Source of the DNA: Planctomycetota bacterium
Lineage (GTDB): Bacteria; Planctomycetota; Phycisphaerae; Phycisphaerales; SM1A02
Assembly: GCA_014381385.1 (NCBI GenBank)
Contig: JACNLR010000043.1
Span: 1 to 7,077, forward strand
DNA: 7,077 nucleotides
Direction of reading: 5' to 3'
Shown: positions 1-4,691 of the stretch, in pieces
Numbering within the stretch: position 1 is the first letter of the stretch
Layout: each line of letters starts with the position of its first letter
Notes under the pieces: generated by a model
Told to the model about the DNA's origin: nothing
What the model saw: the letters and a program-made list of their open reading frames with translations, nothing else
The model's database searches: none
Made by a program: the position numbers and the translations under genes

Positions 1-964
1 TCTTAATCGCGCTTTCTTGCAATGCAGCTGCAGCATAAAAATCTATTTGAAGTGGGTCATCTACTTGCAACTCTGGAAATTGAGACGCAACTCGTTGCTG
101 TAACGGAATATTGCGTGACGATGATTCAGCAAGAAGTGTTGCAACTTGATCGCTAAGCATAAAGTCAACATACTCTTCTGCAATATCTTGCCTTTGGGAA
201 CCTCGCACTATCGCTACGGTATTAGGTATAAGTAACGTACCGCCAACATTTCCATCGTGGTGGGATGGGCTATACATTGCCACTGACTCCCCTCTTGCAA
301 TCGCTGCGTGCACATCGTCGCTATCTGTCATTGCGTACAAAACCGTTCCATCTACAACTTGCTTCACCGTCGCAGCATTGCCTCCAAGAAATGGTCGGCT
401 GTGAATCGATTCAACAAATGCTGTGAATTTTTCTGGAAAAAGCGCCATGACAGAAATATGTGTTCTTGTTGTACCAAACCGTGGATCAGCCATCGCTGCT
501 TCGCCATACTCCCACCATGTACTCGGGAGAGAGTCTCTATCTGTTTTTGTTGGGTCGTATGCTATGACTCTTGCCCGAGGGGAAAAGGCGAACCACTGAA
601 ATTTCTCGTCGCGATATTCTAAAGGCCAAGTTTGCGAATGCGCTGATGCACACGGAACTAATACGCCCTCTCTTGCGAGCATAATAGTCCCTAATATTTC
701 GGAAGACCAAAAGACATCTGCAATTGGACGATCTCTCTCACGCAAAAGTCTCTGAACAAGTGCGGTTGTTTTGGATGCTTCTGTATCTCCTACCCATGAA
801 ATTGCGATGCCTGTTTTTTTTGTAAAAGCTGCAAATACTTCTCTTGCGATTTGTTCGTCTGCTGAAACATATACCGTAAGTTCTTTTTGGTTTTCTGTAT
901 TTCCAGAGCAGCCAATGATCGCTAGGCATGCAATCCAACTACTCGCTATTTTCGGTGTCACCAT
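1..964 (-). CDS. AfuA/FbpA-type ABC transporter solute-binding lipoprotein (C-terminus cut off by window edge)
   Basis: Predicted periplasmic or membrane-anchored substrate-binding component of an ABC importer of the COG1840 (AfuA, ferric-iron-like) family. The frame is open from the ATG at 964-962 to the left edge, giving 321 codons without a stop; the C-terminus is missing. Residues 1-19 form a lipoprotein signal: Lys5, a hydrophobic stretch and a lipobox-like I-I-G-C ending at Cys19. The mature part starts with a typical first strand (LTVYVSADE, about 29-37), then GDTEASK (about 59-65), ADVFWSSE, SPRARV (128-133), FGTTRTHI (163-170), TDSDD (213-217) and IPNTVAIV, all in the order seen in the family. 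The start is supported by GGAG at plus positions 975-978, ten bases upstream. It overlaps the end of the preceding gene by 26 bases, so it is probably in the same transcript. No permease or ATPase gene is visible; they may lie beyond the left edge. I see no consecutive tyrosine pair like the one FbpA uses for iron, so the ligand is not established. Confidence 0.87.
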   Translation of the reverse strand, partial: MVTPKIASSWIACLAIIGCSGNTENQKELTVYVSADEQIAREVFAAFTKKTGIAISWVGDTEASKTTALVQRLLRERDRPIADVFWSSEILGTIMLAREGVLVPCASAHSQTWPLEYRDEKFQWFAFSPRARVIAYDPTKTDRDSLPSTWWEYGEAAMADPRFGTTRTHISVMALFPEKFTAFVESIHSRPFLGGNAATVKQVVDGTVLYAMTDSDDVHAAIARGESVAMYSPSHHDGNVGGTLLIPNTVAIVRGSQRQDIAEEYVDFMLSDQVATLLAESSSRNIPLQQRVASQFPELQVDDPLQIDFYAAAALQESAIK

Positions 965-2561
965 TTTTTGATGGCTCCGTTAATTCTTCGAGTTGACCAA
1001 TATAATGTCGCAATAAATCGTGGTACCTCCGTGGTACCTCTTCGTCAGTTATTGCTTGTTCTGCCTCTCGTCTTTGGGTAAGAACTGTTTCCTTCACTCT
1101 CGAAGTCGATTCGCCTGTTGTTAACATACCGCCTTCAAACAATTGCTTTGCAATGATTGTCCCCTCTAGCGTGCTTACCGGAGTACGTTGCGCGACCATT
1201 GTAGTATCCGTTTTTTCAACGGGATTTGTACCACCATTGCCAATCCCTGTTCCCCCAGTTCCTTGCCCTATACAAGAGCCAGCTTTTTTACATGCACTTT
1301 TTGCCAACTCTGCTTTCGTCATAAACTGCTGCATCGCCTGCATTTTTTGAAGTTCCGTTGCAGTTGTCGATTCGGACTTGCCATTGGCGAGCTGCTTGCA
1401 ACCTTTGCTAAGATTTTTACACTTCTGGTTCGCCTTTGATTGGGCCTTAATGAGTTCAAGTAATTTTTTCTTCTGGGCTTCTGATAAATTTTTAGCGTTT
1501 TTTATAGCTTTCATTGCGGCATCAGCATTCTGAGCAAGCGCACCATTTAAGCCCGCTGAAGTAAGTGCTGAAGCGAGTGCATCGTTTGCTTTTGCAAGTT
1601 GTTCAAACTGTTTAGCGAGTTCTTGCAGTTGCTCTTGTAACTTTTCACGCTCTTCTTTTGAAAGTTCTTTCGAATCCATCTGTTCTTGTAGTTTTTCGAA
1701 CTCTTTCTTCGCTTTGCTTATGTTGCCGTTTTTCATTGCCGCTATCAAAGGCACAGTGCTACCAGATTTGGGTAGTTTCAAATTCTGCATTCTGCGAAGC
1801 ATCTCATTAAACGCAAGAGCGTTCTCGTCCTTCATCATTTCGTCGAGACGCCTTTGCAAATCCGTCATTTTCTTGAGTGCATCTGAGCGCATTTGCTCTG
1901 GATCGGCAAGTGAATTTGTTGTCGTTGCAGCAAGTTCTTCAAGTTCTTCTTCAAGTTCCTTGCTCAAAGCTTCGTCTTCCTTTAGTTGCTCAAGGACTGC
2001 CTCTACAGAAGACGTGACGTTTTCTCTTGAATCAACAACTGCGCTAGGTAGTCCATCACCACCACTACCCTGAAAGAATCCCCATTGAGGAGACCAAAGA
2101 ATAACCGCCGTTACACATGCAATTGCAAGAACGATGCCAAATGCATTTGGCACTTGGATCGGAAAGGCTCGTGCCAATTTTGATTTGACTTGTTCTTTTT
2201 CAACAATAGAAAGTGCATCTGCAAGAACGGCATCTGAAAATGGGCTTGTGGTAGGGATCTCTGCTATCGCCGATGAAATCCTGTCATGCAACTCTAAGCG
2301 TTCATCCACGCTTGCTGCGGCTTCAAGTGTCGTAACTGCACGAGCATTCCAAACGAGCAGACTCGTCAACACTGTAACAGCGCCAACGAGAATCAAAATG
2401 ACGTTCCATGGCATCATTGCAGAAATGCCAACTCGATCTATTATTGCTAAAACAAAAAGCAAGCAAGCAAGTAATAGAAACCAATGCAAGCAACTGCGTA
2501 ATGCCATAGCAAATTGCATTCGTAATTTAGCAGTATTGGCTATTGAGAGAAGAGTTTCCAT
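939..2561 (-). CDS. Membrane-anchored coiled-coil protein of unknown function (540 aa, DUF4175-like N-terminal architecture)
   Basis: I cannot name this family with confidence. Two hydrophobic helices (about residues 25-42 and 51-71) are followed by a segment with LEAAASVDERLELHDR (about 79-94), and a third helix lies at about 138-156. This arrangement, with a linker of the form 'D-R-L-x-L-x-D-R' between the second and third helices, resembles DUF4175-type membrane proteins; that is a likeness only. After the third helix comes a mostly charged helical region: heptad-like, Glu/Lys/Gln/Leu-rich stretches at about 185-250, 280-330 and 360-420 suggest long coiled coils. Four cysteines occur in two pairs, C381/C388 and C424/C430, next to a Gly/Thr-rich linker (431-445). 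The C-terminal segment EEVPRRYHDLLRHYIGQLEEL (residues 507-527, written here as its start and end motif: VPRRYHDLL) looks like a conserved tail. The ATG start has GAGG seven bases upstream. It lies 50 bases after nrnA and overlaps the lipoprotein gene by 26 bases. The most likely location is the inner membrane with a large soluble domain. Confidence 0.85.
   Translation of the reverse strand: METLLSIANTAKLRMQFAMALRSCLHWFLLLACLLFVLAIIDRVGISAMMPWNVILILVGAVTVLTSLLVWNARAVTTLEAAASVDERLELHDRISSAIAEIPTTSPFSDAVLADALSIVEKEQVKSKLARAFPIQVPNAFGIVLAIACVTAVILWSPQWGFFQGSGGDGLPSAVVDSRENVTSSVEAVLEQLKEDEALSKELEEELEELAATTTNSLADPEQMRSDALKKMTDLQRRLDEMMKDENALAFNEMLRRMQNLKLPKSGSTVPLIAAMKNGNISKAKKEFEKLQEQMDSKELSKEEREKLQEQLQELAKQFEQLAKANDALASALTSAGLNGALAQNADAAMKAIKNAKNLSEAQKKKLLELIKAQSKANQKCKNLSKGCKQLANGKSESTTATELQKMQAMQQFMTKAELAKSACKKAGSCIGQGTGGTGIGNGGTNPVEKTDTTMVAQRTPVSTLEGTIIAKQLFEGGMLTTGESTSRVKETVLTQRREAEQAITDEEVPRRYHDLLRHYIGQLEELTEPSKNGDTENSE
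975..978 (-). promoter_or_regulatory. Shine-Dalgarno site of the solute-binding lipoprotein gene
   Basis: GGAG on the minus strand lies ten bases before the ATG at 964-962, inside the 3' end of the upstream gene. It decides the start of the lipoprotein gene, because the resulting protein begins directly with a signal sequence and lipobox. Confidence 0.55.
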
Positions 2562-2583
2562 AACGTGTCCTCGCTACTTCATA

Positions 2584-2611
2584 ATTGTATGTGAGCGGCA
2601 GCAGATTTGAA
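2584..2611 (-). promoter_or_regulatory. Candidate internal promoter in front of the coiled-coil gene
   Basis: Reading the minus strand, TTCAAA (2611-2606) and TACAAT (2589-2584) are separated by 16 bases. They match the sigma-70 consensus at four of six and five of six positions. The start of transcription would fall near 2577, giving a leader of about 16 bases that still includes the GAGG ribosome-binding site. It sits exactly in the only gap inside the four-gene cluster. It is a hand-found match; chance occurrence is possible. Confidence 0.33.
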
Positions 2612-3637
2612 TCATATTTTTTGTAAAATACCGATGAGACGCGCTTTTACATCCTCTAGCGGCGAAAAAACTCGTGCTCCAGCTGCATGTACATGCCCAC
2701 CACCATCGAATCTGTTGGCAAGTTTATTTACATCGATTAACGATGTGGGTTTTCCAGGCATACTTGGTTTTGAACGGAAACTGATTTTTGTTACAGTCGG
2801 ATCAGTATCGGTTAACAAAATTGAGGCTTGAACATGTTCAAGAACCATTGGTGTGTTTACGAGTCCAATCAAATCCAAGCTCGATCCGTTTGTTTCTTGA
2901 AAATCAGTTGAACGCAAGCTCATTAGTGCAACCGAGCCAACATACTCGATACTCGCAAGCATCCTTTGGAGTAACTCCATACGCGGAGGCCTCGCTGTTT
3001 CTTCTAGGGTTCTATAGATCTCGTATCGATTTATATCATGCTCAAGAAGTTTCGATGCATCTGCAAAACAACGTGCGTCTGCGTTGGAAAATCGAAACCA
3101 ACCCGTGTCAGTGCCCAAGCCAATAAAGAGCGCTTCCGCAACAGAATTTCTCCCCTTACCAAGGGATACTCCCATTTCTTCAAAGAGTTCCATCACAACT
3201 TGTGTGCATGCAGCGGCTGTAGTATCAACTATACGTTCCTGCGCAACATCGTCACCATTGGCATGATGATCAAGACCAATAACAATATCTCTTCTTTCAC
3301 GTAGCCATTTTTCTAAAGCTTCGAGTTGCGTCCACGCACCGGTGTCAGCAACGATAATTAAATCAGGCTCCTCCTTGGGCAAGCCAACATCCTCAAGGAT
3401 GTTTAATTCTATATCCCCTGCTGCAAGTCGAAGACCGTGCTCGATCGGGCCGATGAAAATGTTCGTTGCGTCTTTTCCGATGCTTTGCAAGCCTCGGCAA
3501 AGCCCCACGACAGAACCAATCGCATCGCCGTCTGGTTTACGATGTGTTGTTACTAAAATTCGTTGCGCACTTTGGATGCGCTCTGCTAAGCCTGCAAAAC
3601 TTGCCGTTGACTCGTAGACGTCTGCCTGTGTTGTCAT
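2612..3637 (-). CDS. nrnA: DHH-family phosphoesterase, NrnA-like oligoribonuclease / pAp phosphatase
   Basis: Predicted cytoplasmic Mn-dependent enzyme that degrades very short RNA oligonucleotides (nanoRNase) and, in characterised relatives, removes the 3' phosphate of pAp. At 341 residues it has the usual length. The DHH domain carries THRKPDGDAIGS (residues 31-42), ADTG (97-100), the signature DHH in GLDHHANGDD (121-130) and GTDTGWFRFSN (175-185). The C-terminal DHHA1 domain has GGGHVHAAGA (312-321), the substrate-binding loop. All metal-binding Asp/His positions I would expect appear present. The ATG shares the bases ATGA with the stop of ribF (3634-3637), and its own ribosome-binding site is weak (GAAAG nine or so bases upstream), so translation is probably coupled to ribF. 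Whether the main substrate in vivo is RNA or pAp cannot be told from the sequence. RecJ is excluded by its small size and its GGGH-type DHHA1 end. Confidence 0.94.
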   Translation of the reverse strand: MTTQADVYESTASFAGLAERIQSAQRILVTTHRKPDGDAIGSVVGLCRGLQSIGKDATNIFIGPIEHGLRLAAGDIELNILEDVGLPKEEPDLIIVADTGAWTQLEALEKWLRERRDIVIGLDHHANGDDVAQERIVDTTAAACTQVVMELFEEMGVSLGKGRNSVAEALFIGLGTDTGWFRFSNADARCFADASKLLEHDINRYEIYRTLEETARPPRMELLQRMLASIEYVGSVALMSLRSTDFQETNGSSLDLIGLVNTPMVLEHVQASILLTDTDPTVTKISFRSKPSMPGKPTSLIDVNKLANRFDGGGHVHAAGARVFSPLEDVKARLIGILQKI

Positions 3638-4533
3638 TGTGTACTTTCTATACGATTAATTACTTCTTGTATATCTGATTCGATTTGTACTCGGAGAGAT
3701 TCCATCGAGTCAAATTTCACTTGTTCGCGTATCCACTGCGAGATAGTAACAGTCAATGGCCACCCGTAATGCTCCAAATCACCATCAAATGAAATGAGAT
3801 GTGCCTCAAGAACTCGTTCATGTGCACCGAAGGTTGGTTTGGTCCCAATGCTAATAGCCGCGGTGTATCTTTTACCGCCTACTTCTCCACTGCCGGCGTA
3901 AATGCCATCTTTGGGAAGCATCGTGTTCACATGCGTCAGATTCGCCGTTGGCACGCCCATTTCTCGACCTCTCTGATTCCCTTTTGTCACTATACCGGTC
4001 ACCTTTACATCCCTATTGAGCATCACCTTGGCATCGTTGACCCGCCCTTGAAGCAAGAGCGTGCGAATGGAAGAACTGCTCGCCCTTTGCGCACCGCCGC
4101 TAAGAGTAACCACGACGGGTTCAATCAGAACGAGAGAAAATCCAAACCTTTCTCCTAAAGCACGGAGTGTATCTGTAGTTCCAGATCGGTTTTTTCCGAA
4201 TCGAAAACCCTCACCTTCGACAACGTATTCGGGGCTTGATTCCTTTACGACTTGTTCTATAAATGATTCTGGTGATTCTCCGAGTAACTCCGCCGTTGGC
4301 GTAATTTTCCGAACTGCATCTGCACCCGCATCGAGTAAGAGCTTGGATCTCTCTTGGAAAGTTGTAAGACGGTGTAGAGGCAACGATGGGTTAAGCACGC
4401 TCACTGGGGGAGGATCAAATGTCCAAATTTCAACTCGGCCTTCTCGTAAAACACACTTGCGAGCTGCTCGAACGAGGGCGATATGCCCTTGATGTACAGC
4501 GTCAAAATTCCCAATTGAAATAGCAGTCTTCAC
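3634..4533 (-). CDS. ribF: Bifunctional riboflavin kinase / FMN adenylyltransferase (FAD synthetase)
   Basis: Makes FMN from riboflavin and ATP, then FAD from FMN and ATP, in the cytoplasm. At 299 residues it has both domains. The N-terminal nucleotidyltransferase domain (about 1-165) shows GNFDAVHQGH (8-17) with its HxGH-type ATP site, FRFGKNRSG (110-118) and SSSSIR (152-157), the counterpart of the family's ISST-x-IR. The C-terminal riboflavin kinase domain (about 175-299) shows GREMGVPTANL (189-199) with the PTAN motif, GIYAG (210-214), ISIGTKPTFG (227-236), the likely catalytic Glu243 and KFDSMESLRVQI (273-284). The start codon is GTG (plus 4531-4533, cac): GGAG stands five bases upstream, the first motif begins at once, and an in-frame TAG lies four codons farther up. 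The next frame holds an overlapping ATG reading only four codons before its stop. It is the first gene of the minus-strand cluster and overlaps nrnA by four bases. Confidence 0.96.
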   Translation of the reverse strand: MKTAISIGNFDAVHQGHIALVRAARKCVLREGRVEIWTFDPPPVSVLNPSLPLHRLTTFQERSKLLLDAGADAVRKITPTAELLGESPESFIEQVVKESSPEYVVEGEGFRFGKNRSGTTDTLRALGERFGFSLVLIEPVVVTLSGGAQRASSSSIRTLLLQGRVNDAKVMLNRDVKVTGIVTKGNQRGREMGVPTANLTHVNTMLPKDGIYAGSGEVGGKRYTAAISIGTKPTFGAHERVLEAHLISFDGDLEHYGWPLTVTISQWIREQVKFDSMESLRVQIESDIQEVINRIESTQ

Positions 4534-4538
4534 GAGTT

Positions 4539-4542
4539 CTCC
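4539..4542 (-). promoter_or_regulatory. Shine-Dalgarno site that fixes the GTG start of ribF
   Basis: GGAG on the minus strand is separated by five bases (AACTC) from the GTG at 4533-4531. An upstream stop codon in the same frame rules out a longer ribF, so this site decides the non-ATG start. Confidence 0.65.
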
Positions 4543-4569
4543 ATTCTACACTCCATTTTCGATCTCCCC

Positions 4570-4597
4570 GATATCTGGCTCAATTCAAGTTCAACAA
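4570..4597 (-). promoter_or_regulatory. Weak candidate promoter for the ribF-nrnA cluster
   Basis: On the minus strand TTGTTG (4597-4592) and GATATC (4575-4570) are 16 bases apart. The -35 match is fair and the -10 match poor. The position is reasonable for a leader of about 30 bases before the ribF GTG. I saw no sequence resembling an FMN riboswitch, and the leader is too short to hold one. Confidence 0.22.
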
Positions 4598-4619
4598 TTC
4601 GTCACCGAGGAAGTAAAAT
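4590..4619 (+). promoter_or_regulatory. Weak candidate promoter for the glutamate dehydrogenase gene
   Basis: TTCAAC (4590-4595) and TAAAAT (4614-4619) are 18 bases apart. Initiation near 4626 would give a leader of about 66 bases. An alternative is a leaderless message: TAATAC at 4681-4686 lies five bases before the ATG, and no good ribosome-binding site precedes that ATG. The two possibilities cannot be separated by reading alone. Confidence 0.25.
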
Positions 4620-4639
4620 AACGGTCTCAGAGGAAGTAA
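4607..4639. repeat. Perfect 10-base direct repeat in the divergent promoter region
   Basis: GAGGAAGTAA occurs at 4607-4616 and again at 4630-4639, 23 bases from start to start, or about two turns of the helix. The first copy overlaps the candidate TAAAAT -10 box of the dehydrogenase gene and the second lies just downstream. This placement would suit a regulator that binds as a dimer to one face of the DNA, but no regulator gene is in the window. Confidence 0.5.
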
Positions 4640-4691
4640 TTTGTATGTTTGACTCTTGTATTGCTGCACTGAAACAGGTCTAATACCAATT

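Larger units (their letters stand above)
4534..4691. promoter_or_regulatory. Divergent intergenic region between ribF and the glutamate dehydrogenase gene
   Basis: These 158 bases separate two divergently read transcription units and must hold the promoter of at least one of them. They contain a perfect 10-base direct repeat and weak -35/-10 candidates on both strands. There is no room for a recognisable structured RNA and no credible small gene: frames crossing this part run antisense into the dehydrogenase gene. Confidence 0.7.

Noticed and set aside
308..622. Plus-strand open frame of 104 codons
   Set aside because: It lies antisense to the well-supported solute-binding lipoprotein gene and its Cys/Arg-rich translation has no family look.
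738..938. Minus-strand open frame of 66 codons next to the lipoprotein gene
   Set aside because: It is another frame of the same strand inside the lipoprotein gene, whose own frame carries the signal sequence and all family motifs.
939..964. Frameshift joining the coiled-coil protein and the lipoprotein
   Set aside because: The 26-base overlap has a separate ribosome-binding site and the downstream protein starts with its own signal peptide, so two genes are the better reading.
1714..2073. Serine-rich plus-strand open frame
   Set aside because: The poly-serine look is the antisense image of the Glu/Leu-rich coiled coil of the membrane protein.
2134..2610. Plus-strand open frame of 158 codons
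   Set aside because: It is antisense to the N-terminal half of the membrane protein, which has clear helices and a good ribosome-binding site.
4061..4492. Plus-strand open frame of 143 codons
   Set aside because: Antisense shadow of ribF, whose two domains are complete in the opposite strand.
4533..4557. Leader peptide of eight codons (ATG at 4557) overlapping the ribF start
   Set aside because: The frame is tiny, has no ribosome-binding site of its own that I can see, and carries no regulatory codon run; chance explains it.
4534..4690. FMN riboswitch ahead of ribF
   Set aside because: None of the conserved aptamer elements were recognised, and the likely leader is only about 30 bases.
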